Assembly: GCF_052324685.1 (NCBI RefSeq)
Contig: NC_135228.1
Span: 15,678,611 to 15,742,610, forward strand
From: Brachyhypopomus gauderio
Taxonomy: Eukaryota > Chordata > Actinopteri > Gymnotiformes > Hypopomidae
DNA length: 64,000 nucleotides
Direction: 5' to 3'
The first letter of the stretch is position 1. Every line of letters starts with the position of its first letter. Positions 13,201-27,453 of the stretch are shown here, in pieces. Made by a program: the position numbers and the translations under genes. The notes beneath the pieces are model-generated. The model made no database searches, was not told the origin of the DNA, and worked only from the letters and a program-made list of their open reading frames with translations.

Positions 13201-16200
13201 ACTGTGATTATGATCACCCTAAAGAAGAAAATTGCGGGGTTACTTTGGAAACTAATGGCATAACTTGTAATACTTTCTATGAAAAACCCCAATGACTGTC
13301 ACATGCCTCTACGGCCTTTCTGTGGGAAAGACAGGTTTACCTTAAAGATGGCCCTGTCCCTCAGAAGACGATCTTTCAGGCTCTCACGTGGTAGTTCTCT
13401 GGTGCTTTGAAGCTCTTCATTCCAGTCACGGATCTGCATTTATCCAATTGAACATATTCATTAAAAGCATTCATCACAGACTGCAGAATTTGGTAATAGC
13501 TTTTCCTGTAAAATTAGCACGTTTTGTGCATTTCAAATAATCTTTTCTACCTAGTTGCTAAATTGCTGAGGTATGACAACAGCATTTATCTCTGCATTTT
13601 ATGCTGTGAGACCACTGCTTAGAGTGATTTGTCCATAAAAGTCATGGAAGGTTTCAAAATTAACTGGTGTCAAGTTCCAACCATGTGTATATTTTAGTCC
13701 TGCATAGTTTTTCATATTTCATGGTTTTAGTTAAAGAAATGTTGAAAATGGTCATTTATTGGATGTTTGTGTATTATACGGGTGCTGTCTGTTTATTTAC
13801 AACATTGATCAATCCTGTGGATTCTGCACATTTTAAGTTTTGTTTAGGAGTGTAGTCTGTTTTTAGTGTAGTCTGTTTTTAAATCTTAAGTTAGAAGACA
13901 ATCTTCAAAGACCTTTACCTGCCCAGGTACATTTTCCTCATAGGGCAAACAGGAGGGGCTGGGGTCCTCAGCGCGTACACAGTCAATGGCGTGGTCAACT
14001 GCTGGAGCAGCCCAGCTGAACACCTGGAATGGTGTGGCGATCCTTTCAAAGGGGTGTGTAGATGTTCTGAAGATAAGTCCAAAAAATACCCCCCCCACAC
14101 ACACACACACACACACAAAAATACTCTCAATGCACATGTCAGTGCAGATGCAACAAACCAATTCGGCACTGTCATTCTATTAAAAAAACATTTACCTCTT
14201 CTCCAGCAAAGCACTGAAGTTCTTCTTAAAAACGGGACTGATCTGACTTAACAGCTCCACCAGAGAATGACAAAGTACACTGGGATTTGCGGGCCTTGGG
14301 TTGAAGCTGTAAGTGGTGGATCTAACAAACACAGAACACCACCATCCAAACCGATAAGATGACGGGTTTGTAGACATGCAATCCAAGACTGTACATAAGG
14401 CAATGCACATAATGTACTTTTCATGTCTATATCATTTTTACATTTTTAATGCCTCCTCAGCTCAGAGCTGGAAGCTTATTTGAAGAGATTTTTATGATCG
14501 TTGGTTACTAACTGGTTGAGGTAAAAGCCCCGAGCAGAAGCTGTAATGCTGTAGTGTCTGTCCTCCATGGTAACAACATTAAGGTACATGAGGTCACCGT
14601 GCATCTTCCTGTTCCCTGGAGGAGGGTTCCAGCTACTGGTCGTCAGGACCTTCAGGCATTCAGTTGGCTATTAACATAAGCACACAACACAGTGGCTTTT
14701 AATATTTAGCCCTCAAGATGATAGCATAGGCAATTTATTCACAATTTTACTAATGTGGTCTACATTCTACAATATTTTTACTGATGTAGTCTACATTGCA
14801 TATGGCAGAGAAATACTATGTTATTGGATTTGGCACCATTGTACCATTTCCTAAAAGTGAGCCTGGTACAATCAAGCTTACTTATTTTACTTACACAGCC
14901 AATGTAGACATTGTTTGTGAGTTAGCCCAGGTTATGAACTTATACACAAATTTATTATGAACTTACAGAAGAAATGCCTCTAATATACCTTCAAGTTCTC
15001 AGTTTGAGGCTGCAAAGGTCTCAGTAAGAATTCTTTGGTTTCTGGGAGAATGTACTCAGGAGGGCTACAGTCGAATGGTTTAAGCTCCTCACCCATCTTC
15101 CTCACTCTGTTACTCTCTGGGAAAAGAAGGTATAGCTCAAAATGGCAAGACAGTCAGACCACTGATCAGTGGTCCAGCCCTTTATAGTATCATCAAGCTT
15201 TCACAACTGATTCTAAAAATGTTGCTATTCTGCTGCTTTTTAACCACAATGCTTTTCTCACCTTCTGTATGTTCTTCACTGAAGAACCTGAGGAACGTCA
15301 GTGAGCTACCTTCCATTCCATTGTAAGCATCTGCGGGGTCCATGCTCTTCAGGAGCTCTCTGATGTGGCGCAAATGTACACGAACCTCTCGAACCGTATA
15401 CGGCTCTGAAATGTTTACATGAGTCAAAGGTAGCATCCACTTAAGTTATATCAGGTTGTATTGTTGGCCATAGCTGGTTAACCAACATAGTGCTGGCCTA
15501 CCCTTAGCAGAGCTGAATCCTATAATTAAAGCATTATTAGTGTGGCCGCTTAATAAAATATGCTAAATCTAATGCTTTTTATATAACCTGGGTAATTCAG
15601 CCTGTGGTGTCACTCATAAAATGAGTTATGATATTTATGTCTTTTCAAGAAAGGCAAAGACAAAAATGCAAAGCAAATAATCAGGCTTAGATAAATGGAC
15701 AGGAAGGTGGGGGTTAGATGGTAGACAATTACCTTCCACTATCTTAAGGAGTGAACCCTCCTTTAAGCTGGTGATAGTGCTCAGGTGGCTGAAGTTATCC
15801 AGCATGCTCCCCTCTAACTGCAGAGAGAAACAGGTCCGGTGGCATGTCTCCTTGCGGTCCATCAACACTTGCTTGATTTCCTGTACCATTGCTAAAGGTG
15901 ACACCTGGAAGTCATGAAGAATAATAGATTGATTGTACGTACAAGGAAAGCTCTCTGGGTAAAATAACTTGGAAAGTAACTAGATGTGAAGGAGCAAAAT
16001 CATTCCATAGGTTCGCTGTAAAGGGGCATAATATATGTTTTATAATTTAACACAAAGACAGGTAAAGGGTCTTTACTTGGAAGTCAGTGGGCTCAATGCC
16101 AGGTGCTTGGATCTTGATTGTGAACCCATTGTCATCAGAAGCATCTGGCTCCAGAGAACCAGGATCTTCCTGGGGTGCTTTGTCATAACACCTGTCCAGC

Positions 16201-17899
16201 TCCGACATCTCTGCTTGGTCACTGAGCACATGATCTAGACTCCCAAGTCCTGGCATGCAGTGAGCAAGAAAAAATTATGCAGTGAGTAACTGATAATCTG
16301 AACTGCTGGTATGAGTTGAGTTATACTGTGTAAACATTTAACATTTTGAATTCGTGCCATCACTGTGAACACACCTGCCATATTTGGGGTGTCCAGAAAC
16401 AGCTTGTCAACCACAAACAAGCGAAACGGTTCCGAGCCTTGGTCCGTGGCCAGGGTTGTCTTCTCAGGATCCTGCTGTCGTATCGCTGCATTTTCCTCCT
16501 GTTGCATCCGCACTGCTTCTCCTTCTGTGTGGCCCACATTTCCATCAGCCTGCGTTTTTTCTAACTGCAGCATATCTGACTTTGGGCCATTCTTTCCCTC
16601 CAGAACAAACCTTAGTTCTATCATGTCTTGATGTATTGCTAACTCAGGCTCTTCCATCTCTGCTAATGTCCTGCCCGTCTGGTTCATGGCTTTTGCCATC
16701 TGTCTAATGTCTTCCTCTGTCGGAGTGGATTCCTGCTCTAACCCAAGCTGGTCCATCTGTGATAAATTTAGTACAGTGTCTTCCGCAGATGATGGATCTT
16801 GGGCTGCAAGTTCTAAATCTGGTTCTCTATGTTCTCTGTCTTGAATCATAATAATTGTCTCACTCTTCATTTCATCTTCTACCTGTGATTCATTCTCTTT
16901 ATGTTGTGCTTCTCTGTGCTCCGTTTGAATTGAGCAAAGGTCCGTTTGTTTGCTGTTCTCACAGTCCATTTTCACTAATATGGTTTCATCTATCTGAACT
17001 GCATTTCTGCCTGAACACAGAACTCTTTGTTCATGCCTAACTACACCGTGCACATCTTGCAGCACACAGTTTGCTCTTTGTAGCACTACATGTCCCAGTT
17101 GTGCTAGGCTTGGGTCCCTGTGCACCAGGTTTAGCTCCATCTGTTCTATGCCCTTGTCTGACTGGGTGGCACCTCGTTCCCTCTGCTTGTTGTGAACCTC
17201 AAGCTCCCCTGCCTGAGTGGCATCAAAAACGCTCTCTGTAGCGTCCTTCACCACTCTGCCCAGTGAAGACATGCTGCTGGTGCCAGTGGGTCGTGGCTCT
17301 GACATAGTAAGTTGGTAGCTCCCATAACCCCTTGCTGGTAACTGTGCACCCTGATAGAGGGAAGATCTCCAAGTGCCGCTTCCCAGGCCATGAGTGTATA
17401 TCAGGGTCTGAGAAGTAGAACTCGTCACGTTTGATTGTTCTGTAGGCCACAAGTGGACGGAAGACAGTAAGGGCCATTCATTTTCAATGGTGTACAACTG
17501 ATTTTGGTCCAAATACTGGAATTTCTGTTGAATGATATTTGTGCTTGGCATTCCTTTTGTTTCCTCTTCTCCTGCAAGCTCTTGGTTTCCATCTGTCCCA
17601 TTCCTTCTGCTTTGCTGTCGTCCTCTCTCCTGTAACATGAGCTCCAATTGTTGGGTTGCATCTTCTCTATACTGGACAGCACTTTGGTTACTGCTCAGCA
17701 CTATGTCAGGGTAAAGCAGGTGGTCCTGATCCAGGACAGGGGAGTCCAGCATGTCAGTGGAAGTTCTTGATGGAGAGAGGCTTTCGGTGTCACTGTTCTC
17801 CGGCGACAGAAGAGGTGACCCCTCGTCAGTCTGTTCGGGAACAGCTTTGCACCAGATAAAATGTGACACTCTATGACAACACTGAAATACACTTCCCAT
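5967..17899 (-). CDS. cluh: clustered mitochondria protein homologue (CLUH paralogue), complete, 26 coding exons, 1671 aa
   Basis: CLUH is a cytosolic RNA-binding protein that binds mRNAs of nuclear-encoded mitochondrial proteins and shapes mitochondrial distribution. Coding exons (minus): 17899-16375, 16249-16077, 15904-15733, 15405-15262, 15116-14989, 14667-14513, 14321-14196, 14066-13919, 13433-13341, 13179-12794, 12515-12216, 12127-12087, 11762-11662, 11493-11341, 11234-11172, 11008-10764, 10489-10405, 10167-10014, 9772-9633, 9470-9390, 9304-9179, 8793-8672, 8533-8440, 6547-6413, 6280-6207, 6018-5967. Phases agree at every junction. Family signatures in order: [128 protein letters not shown], and TPR-region [20 protein letters not shown] and [21 protein letters not shown]. 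Oddities are a 508-residue N-terminal exon, no central linker after FVKHR, and an early stop ([17 protein letters not shown]). It is probably a teleost duplicate, but whether a or b is undecided. Confidence 0.93.
6799..8402 (+). mobile_element. Tc1-like (Tc1/mariner) DNA transposon, 1604 bp, inside a cluh intron
   Basis: The element begins CAGTGGGGAAA at 6799 and ends TTTCCCCACTG at 8402, with TA target-site duplications at 6797-6798 and 8403-8404. Terminal inverted repeats are about 200 bp each. They have the IR/DR plan: an outer direct repeat (CAGTGGGGAAATTAAGTATT) and an inner copy (GTGGAAAATAAGTATTTGGTC near 6974), mirrored at 8205-8402. The two arms are very similar, which suggests fairly recent insertion. 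It lies in the cluh intron between exons 8533-8440 and 6547-6413, in opposite orientation to cluh. Confidence 0.97.
7164..8186 (+). pseudogene. Tc1-like transposase, inactivated by three in-frame stops
   Basis: The frame starts [20 protein letters not shown] and ends [13 protein letters not shown], 340 codons, about the usual Tc1 length. The N-terminal paired-like helix-turn-helix DNA-binding region (about residues 1-110) precedes the DDE catalytic core. The core residues are visible: Asp in [11 protein letters not shown], Asp in [11 protein letters not shown], and Glu in [11 protein letters not shown], the DD34E pattern. The reading frame never shifts. Stops interrupt it after ATISNTL (7485), after HLDVP (about 7590) and after KVRVAC (8037). 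The copy therefore cannot make a full transposase, although its ends look intact. Confidence 0.95.
9595..9632. repeat. (CA)n/(CAGA) microsatellite abutting a cluh splice donor
   Basis: ACACAC tracts with interspersed CAGACA run directly into the GTGTGTG donor of the minus-strand exon ending at 9633, so the repeat supplies the donor and the first intronic bases. Confidence 0.9.
10199..10283. repeat. (TG)n microsatellite in a cluh intron
   Basis: Interrupted TG/TATG tract of roughly 80 bp, about 30 bp from the acceptor of the exon starting at 10167. A G8 run lies between them. Confidence 0.9.
14092..14117. repeat. short C-run and (CA)n in a cluh intron
   Basis: CCCCCCC followed by about 11 CA units, between the exons 14321-14196 and 14066-13919. 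Confidence 0.85.
16375..17899 (-). other. long first coding exon encoding a novel N-terminal extension of the CLUH paralogue
   Basis: The exon is open for 508 codons and joins in phase to the exon encoding the conserved CLUH start, through a GCAG/GTGTGT donor at 16375 and an acceptor before 16249. The first ATG encodes [14 protein letters not shown]. An upstream TTG is in frame but is not a plausible start. Residues 7-8 are adjacent cysteines after a Gly-2, followed by [20 protein letters not shown], an acidic dileucine-like stretch. The remainder is Gln/Glu/Ser-rich with many Met-Gln-rich segments and no recognised domain. A second acceptor-like site (TTTCAG) lies just inside the exon, so the exact start is less sure than the body. 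Confidence 0.8.
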
Positions 17900-20235
<2,336 letters not shown>

Positions 20236-22138
20236 CTATAATTCAGTAGTCTCTGGTCCAGTATCCTCTCTCAGTGATCGGGTCCTTAGTCTACCTAACT
20301 GCCTGTCTGACCTCTCTGGTAGGTTCCCCTCTCTCCAGTGGCCACCCAATGACATGTGCAGTGGGAGGAGCCTGTGTCTGAAGGGGTATAGGAAGAGGGC
20401 GGGGTCTGGCATGGGGTGAGGCTCCTCTGGCCCCAGCACCCTTTCCTGCGGCACGCACTCCCTGGCCCGTTCGGATCTCCTGGTCCTCAGTGAGGAGTGA
20501 CCGTGGTGTCTGGACTCTGCTCTGACGGCTGGTGTCTGGTGAAAACCAGCTGCACAGCTTGGACCCTGCGCAGACAACAACGGCTTTTGAGCACAGTGAC
20601 CTTGAAATGACATGAGCGATTCACAATTTCACTAAAGAAACGTCTAGCTGTCTAGCGATCGATGAATAATACAGTCTCAACAAGATATCACTGCTGTGTA
20701 ACAATGCACCTATTTTAATTTTTTATAGAAAAAAACAATGTTAATTAATTCTAATTTCGCACAGAGACCTGCGACGAAATCTGCGATTAAAAAAGACTAC
20801 GCACAAAGCCGTGTCATAGATCTCCGTGCACTCCCTGACCTGCATGTCCCCTCCGTTGTTGTTGTTGTGGTGGTGGTGGTGGTGGTGTTGGTCCTCGCCC
20901 TCCTCTTCCTCCTCCTCCTCCTCCTCGGCTGGCTCGGCCTGGTGGTAGAGGCGGAAGCGGGTGGAGTGTAGCTTGAAGGCGAGCTGGGCGGCCACGTCGG
21001 TCTGCCTGCGCAGGTCGCGGCTCAGCGCCGTGATCTTGTGGCCGCGCCGTTTCAGCTCGGCCAGGCAGCGTCGCTCCTCGTCGCGCAGCCGCGTCTGCAG
21101 GCCGCTCGCTTGCGCCCCCTTCAGGCGAAGCTCCGCCCTCCGCTCCGCCTGCGTGCACTCCTGCTCGGCCAGACGCTGCTCGCTCTCCAGCAGACGAGCT
21201 CGCAGCTGCTCCTCCTCGGCCTCTATGTCTGAACAAACCGCCGAAATATTACTCTCTTAATACTCCCCGGAGGCTTACAGTGACTCCTGTGAGTAGAGTA
21301 TTGGTCTGTGCATGTACAGTAATGGGAGCTCTATTGTCACAATCTCATTGGAGGATTAATATGATTCTGCCTGTGCATATGGCTGAGTCATGCTGGTTCA
21401 TCTATTATTCTTGAATCTCTGCTTTTGTGTTCGCCATCAAATCATATTCTTGCTCCCTCCCAGGTCCATCTTTCTTTTAATTAATCTCCCCATCTTGCCA
21501 CACCAATCTGACAATGCAATGTTCACAATCCAATGTTCACTACATCCAAACACAAAGGCTTCTTGTAAGTCGCCTGTCATATGATGACATGTCTGGCTGC
21601 AGTTTTATTAAATGACCTCACCTTCACTGCTTCTTCCAGGAGGCCTTTTGCTCAGCTCACAGCTCAGATCTGCACAGAGGGACGTGGATACCAATTAAAG
21701 AGCCTGACAGCACAGGAGTGATATCCTGCTGCTAGACGTGTGAGCTACATCACATTTTGTGCAAGTAATGTGATGAGCTTGATTTGAACAAAAACGACCC
21801 CCTCCCACACACACAGTCATCCAGCTAGGGCTACTACCAAGACCAAAAAAACACAAATGGTCCACGGCCTCATAATGAGGTTGTGTATGACAAAACTGAA
21901 CTTCAGTTACATGGAGGCACATACAGCCCAGTGAGAGACACAGCAGCCCAGTGAGAGACACAGCAGGCCAGTGAGAGACACAGCAGCCCAGTGAGTGAGC
22001 AGACGCACCGTTGCATCTCTTCTTCAGGTGACGGATCTCCACGCGCAGGCCCGTCAACAGGAGCTGATGCTCCTTTTGCAGGAACGCTATGTTACGCTCA
22101 ACGCTCTCCACCTGTAGGGCTAGGGGGCCCGTATCCAT
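20236..22138 (-). CDS. ccdc92b: coiled-coil domain-containing protein 92B, complete, 4 coding exons, 298 aa
   Basis: Coding exons (minus): 22138-22009, 21669-21622, 21228-20840, 20565-20236. The frame is continuous across all joins. The N-terminus MDTGPLALQVESVERNIAFL, then QKEHQLLLTGLRVEIRHLKK, matches the CCDC92 N-terminal coiled coil (QREHANTLKGLHSEIRRLQQ in the human paralogue, from memory). A second coiled coil is the Glu/Arg-rich stretch of exon 3 (EEEQLRARLLESEQRLAEQE onward). It is followed by a Glu9 run and then His7-Asn4. The last exon carries the family C-terminal motif MPDPALFLYP. The GDMQ/GPSC junction uses a CAG/GTCAGG donor; reading through it instead gives a short unrelated tail. 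The CLUH-CCDC92B neighbourhood matches human 17p13.3. CCDC92 proteins are linked to centrosomes or centriolar satellites; the role of 92B is not established. Confidence 0.85.
20853..20920. repeat. trinucleotide repeats inside the ccdc92b coding exon
   Basis: On plus, GTT and GGT triplets followed by CTC/CTT triplets. On minus they encode Glu9, then His7 and Asn4 near residue 180. Confidence 0.9.
21926..21995. repeat. 20-bp tandem repeat, about 3.5 copies, in ccdc92b intron 1 (just after exon 1 of the CDS)
   Basis: The unit GCCCAGTGAGAGACACAGCA recurs at 20-bp spacing with single-base differences and ends in a partial copy close to the splice donor at 22008. Confidence 0.9.
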
Positions 22139-22983
22139 GGAAAGACAATGTTCACTCTAAAAAGAGGGTTAGAGGGTCTCAGTGCACAAGATGCAGGAGG
22201 TCATGTGACAATGTGCCATGGGAAAAGAAAATAAACACCTTTAAACACCTTGAGTAAGTTCCCCTACTGTATGAATACATGATAAATACTGTCTTTAAAT
22301 CTTAAAAAAATATATTTTTATAAGGTTTAGCCATCGGGTAAAGCTTATAACAGTCAATATGAGAAATACTTGTTTATGGGTCGTTTTTTTGGAAACCACA
22401 TTTAGTATAATGCAACATGAAATACGTCATCTTTACAGCCGGGGCATGGTGAACCAGGAATAGGAACTGCGTAACGACCGCAGTCATTTATAAACATCAC
22501 AATTTAGAAATATCCGCTAACCCACAATACACTTTTGTTTAAACACGCTAGTGTAAACGTTATATATTAAGAATCGCACCCGTACGTCCACCCTTATGAC
22601 ACTCGGGCTCAGTGTTGTGATTTTATTAATTTCCAACATTTTTCGCTAAAAATTTTTTTTTTTTTTTTGTAATTTTTAAAGTAATTTTTTTGTCTAACAA
22701 TTCTGCTTTCCTGTCCTATTCATCCGAACAACGAAGATAATTTCCTTTTGCCTATCGTTTCGTTCTGGCATTCACCAGCGAGTACCGCATTTGTTGACAG
22801 TGATGTAATCGCAAATATGACATGTCTTTGCAGCTATGCTAGGTGACCTGAAGTTTGCCTTTCGACCGGTCCCATTATTAAGTGATTAGAAATCGATTGT
22901 TTCCACAACGTTGTACGTGCGTCTGAACAATGAGGTCAAAACGCTAAAGAATGCTTTTCAGTGTTGTGAAAAGCGTTACTTAC

Positions 22984-23100
22984 GATCTGGATGAACAGAT
23001 GAGGGATGTAAGACGGCTCTCGCGCAGAGCATCGCCGCCAGGACGGCGCGTCAAGGCGCCGTGACAGGAAAGGGTTTGCTCTCTGCCATGATGCTAAGGA
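22984..23100 (-). promoter_or_regulatory. untranslated first exon and promoter of ccdc92b
   Basis: A consensus donor (CAGATC then GTAAGTAAC) ends a minus-strand exon at 22984. The next acceptor (CCCTCTTTTTAG) opens the exon at 22156, 18 bp before the ATG. Sequence just upstream is moderately CpG-rich. The start site is approximate. Confidence 0.55.
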
Positions 23101-23119
23101 CCGGATCAGTTTAGCCAAT

Positions 23120-26100
23120 GAGGTGAAGTGACAAATTAGGTCCTTTGGTTAAGGAGTCTATTCACACCCCATCATTTACTCAAATTTTCAGGAGGATCCG
23201 AGCTAGACTGTCTAAGTAACTGTTTTCGAACCTAAGGCAATCAACTAGGTTGATATCGTACAGCAATGTTTACAGTAGACGAGCACAGAATCTGAAACAC
23301 ACACCAATAGTGTCATTAGTTTACTTTTAGAAGTCGTGTCACTGTAATTTTCAGTACCTTGGACAGGGACTGACTGCTCCCTAGCGGTCATGTTTATAGC
23401 GATAATGATTCCGAGGTGAAAGTCCACTCCTCGACCGATTCCATTGGCACGTGACTAGTTTAATGATATAGAAAAATCTAAAACGCATGTTTACGTCTAA
23501 TTCGTCATGAGGAAAATGAGTTATCCTACAAATCCCTTAATTACTATTGATCTCCTTTATTGCATAATTTTGCATAATACAGAACGTTTACACTGACTTA
23601 CTTATCTGTATTTTAGAACTTATACATTACCTTAATATAACTTATATATTACCTTCTTAAAACTTCACTTGTGGTCAGACACTTTCACAATTTTATATAC
23701 TTAAAAATTGTCAGCACAGGCTGTATAAAAAAACCAGATTTAACAAATATTTAAGTCTGAAATCCTGTATCAACAGTTAAAATTCATCATAAAAACCCTT
23801 AAACCCTATATACATTATTTATAGGTGTATAGTAGAAATCTGGTAGCTACCATGTGCTCTTTCCAAACACATATTATGTCCTTTACTAAAACACTATTGT
23901 ATGTTCCTATGTCAGTTTTCAATCCAACTGGCCTGCTTTCTATTACAAAGTGTGAATACTAGACTAAACTGTGGAGAAAATCAGTGCTAAATCCCCCAAA
24001 CTCTGGAATATCCTTCCTCAACATTTGCATGATTGCACAAGTCTGTCCTCTTTTATGACTGAACTTCAGACACACCAATTCATGCAGCAGTACTACTGCA
24101 TCATTCTTTTGGATTGCTTTCTGAAGACCTTTGGATATGCAGGAATAGCCAGTCCTTTGGATAAAGGTGGATAAACCTTAAAAATGCTCCTTCCACTGAT
24201 CTGACAAATAAAGTAGGACACGTATCAAACTCAAACTTTTATTTTTTCCCTATCTTTCCCACAAACTTTTCTTTTTCCCCTCATTATTAGCAAAAAAAGG
24301 ATAAAGAAAACAAACAGCCTGCTATTAAAATAAGGGAAATTGCAAAGTTCTTAATTAAGAAAAAATAAGTAATCCAATATTCACATGTACCTACTCATGC
24401 TCTATTTTGTGTATGTCATAACTTCTGAGTTCAAAAATAGCTTTGTGTTGGCATCCTAAAGCTGGATTTACCTTCATTTATGTAATTTCTTTTGAAAAGG
24501 AGATGTTATTTGGACATAGAATTTCTGTCATTATAACTGTGGACTTCTGACTTTTATTTCTGGTCACATTTCACCTTCCACAAAACTATAGTCATGTATG
24601 AATGAAAAACCTGCTTTTGCTCATTGATTTCCTCTGGAGGTTTTTAAAAGTTGACATTTGTATTCTATCTTATGTGCAGTCTATAGCATGAGGTTCTTGG
24701 CACTTTACCTCAAGTAATTAAAGTTGGACTGCAGAATGCCAATAGTTTTTATGACCTTACCATAAATATCCTATGCCCCATGAACAGACTTCTTTAACAT
24801 TTACTTCTTGTGGTGTTGAGGTAGGAGTTGCACTTGGCTTGACCTTTGACCCTGAGGTTTCCTGAATGAGAGGTCAGCAGCAGGGAAAGTGATTACAAAG
24901 GCAAGAGCAGAGTGAGCGAGTCAAGGACATTTGCATCACCAACCCGTCACAAGACGAAAGAGTTTGTTCCCATTAATAGATGTCTGAAACACCATATGAT
25001 GCAGAGTTAGATGATAGATGATAGTGCTGCTTCTCCTTTTGCTGAGCATGACGAAAATATATAGGTTATAGAATACATGGACGTGCCCATCACAGCTTAA
25101 TTTAGACGATTACAAGGGAGGGCCACTACCACTGGGAGCTCCGCTGTGTGTTTCTTTTCTTTTTTTAGGGTGAGATGGCTTGAGCTGGCTGAAGCTGGTG
25201 AACTCTGGCAGTGATTTGCACTTCCGGAATGTTCTTCCCCTGCTGTGACGGCTGCTCTGTGCTTTACTGTCATTTGTTCTTAGACGAAAACAAATACTCA
25301 GACAGCTAAATGGTCACTGCAGGCTTGACTTTGCAGAATGAAGCACATACATGATTTTTGAATGTGCTTAAATTCAGGAAGAGTATAACAATCAGTTCAC
25401 AGCACCTTATTTAAAACCCTATTTTCACAGCATAACTGAAAAAATGAAAGAAATAATTAAGCAAAAACAAAACACAAAGAGAAAAAGATAGATGATGTCA
25501 CTGGCATTTTTTTCTGATCAAATAAGGCCACTGTCATTGCGATGTTTGGACACATGGTGAGTCTGCCGTAACTAGACCGCCCTCTGGCTCTGAAATGAAA
25601 AGCACCTGTGTCAGAACAACACAGACGACCTCTGACCTGACCTCTGTGTGGAGTGGCGACTGAATTGCGCTGGTGTGGGGGATGTGGAGGAAGGATTAGG
25701 TGAACACCAAGCAGGGGCTGAGAAGAGACGCCGAATGATTCAGAGGTCACCAAAGGATTTTGGTGGTGGGGGGATGAGTGGGGTGTAATGAGGACATAGA
25801 AAGAACGCATTACATGGCTTGTTCTGTGAAATAAATGTCATTCCCTGGTTTCCCATTGCACCCTTTCTCTCCCACATTTACTCATGAGCTCAGCATGCTG
25901 CCAAATCTCCATATGTCCTTATATACACAAACTATTCTAAGCAGTATTCAGGACATGTATAACATTCCAAAACCAGGCATTATTTATGTCAGGGGATTGA
26001 GTTTATAGAAGAGCTGGGAGCAACTAGGGGATCCAAAACTAGAGATCTCTTTAAAATACTCAGTGCTACTATAAAACTGATTGATGACACTTTATGGCTG

Positions 26101-27450
26101 AACATTGCTCAGACAACACAAAATACCAAAACTGCTGACCAGCAATCCTAAAATTGCACAGTGTGGTTGAGAATGCATCACTTGGGTCCTCTGTAATAGT
26201 TGCAGTTAAGGTCTTATTGCCACTGTAGTTTATTTATACTGATGTGAAACCATGAAGAACTATTTAGCCTAAATGCATTTTAACACTGATACTATAGTAA
26301 GAACAGGGGAAGGTTAGTTGGTGCACCAGATTTCCAAGGCAACCATCCAGTGCTCCTTTTTGTGTAGTGAAGACAAAAATATCACTCAGTGATTGCAACT
26401 GTATTAGGGAGTTCCTAGACCTTCTATAGATTTGCAGGGACATCTAGTCACTAAATCCATTTTTCCTATGAAAACAGAATATGCATGAATATGCACGAAA
26501 TGTTGTTTGTATTCATTAGATGTATCAGCACAGCAAAGCTGAGTACACTATCTCAAAGCTGAGTATGACCATCTCAAACTAGTTTGTGCTCACTATTTTG
26601 TATTTAGTTTTACAGTTACAGTATATAATTCTGCACATCTGCATGGCATACTGTGGATGCCCAATTACTGTTCATTGCTGTATTGATGGTAGAATAGAAC
26701 ATTAAGGCTGCATTAAAACAACATATAATTCTTTGTGTATGTTGAATTTTAGGGTACTGCATCATTACCATTGTAAAATAGTGATCATCAGTATTCTTAG
26801 GTAGAATGCAAAATCTGTTGCTAAGATTTGTGTCTTAAACACACACACACAATATTTACTAACAAAACCCCTCAGCTTCTACCAAATATGAAATATCCTT
26901 GATACTTTTGCCACAATGGAAAACTGACAATTTCTAAAGGTTTACCTCATTTTAGGGCTCTTTACTGATCAGGATGAACTGCTGTAGGTGAGTTAGCATA
27001 GATAAAGCGCAAACTGCCAATAACTGGAAATCTAGGGTGATCATGCTCACTGCACCACTGCTGCACACAAAGCATTGGAGTAACTCAAGCTGTGGAACAC
27101 GTATAAAAATAGTAATTCAAAATAAATGATGTTACTGGGGGACCCAGTACGCCATCCCTAAAGCTTTAATTATCAATAAGAAATAAGATGAGATATATAT
27201 AAGTCCCCGGATTTTGAAAAGTGTTCTGCCATGTCTGTGTTCTAATTTTGGGTGAGAAGTTTTAAGGCGTCTGCTTGCTCAAGGTGCTTAGTAATTCTTT
27301 CTGAAAGGGTTGGGCAGCTGGGATGGGCCCTGCTGTAGTTTGAAACAAAGCTGTTGGCAAACTTAAAGCAGAGGCACACTGGGACAGAAACTGACTCTGC
27401 ACTTCGTGCTGGGAATAAACATTTCCGAGAATCACAGGTTAAAACGGACA
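23120..27450. other. intergenic region
   Basis: AT-rich sequence without recognised coding exons apart from the LINE fragment at 23935-24180. A short CA run lies near 26840. Confidence 0.5.
23935..24180 (+). mobile_element. LINE fragment: extreme C-terminal end of a non-LTR reverse transcriptase ORF
   Basis: Translation gives SAKSPKLWNILPQHLHDCTS followed by LSSFMTELQTHQF. This matches the widespread C-terminal signature of fish non-LTR elements, A/S-PxLWNxLPxxIRxxxSLSxFKxxLKTxLF. Nothing of the upstream polymerase core was found, so this is a 5'-truncated copy. The clade is not decided. Confidence 0.65.
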
Positions 27451-27453
27451 GGA

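Noticed and set aside
20741-20839. Read-through C-terminus of the third ccdc92b coding exon
   Set aside because: Using the CAG/GTCAGG donor at 20840 restores the family MPDP motif in the next exon, in phase; the read-through tail is unrelated.
23929-23950. AACTGGCCTGC resembling the miR-193 start
   Set aside because: Only the first bases match and no hairpin is apparent.
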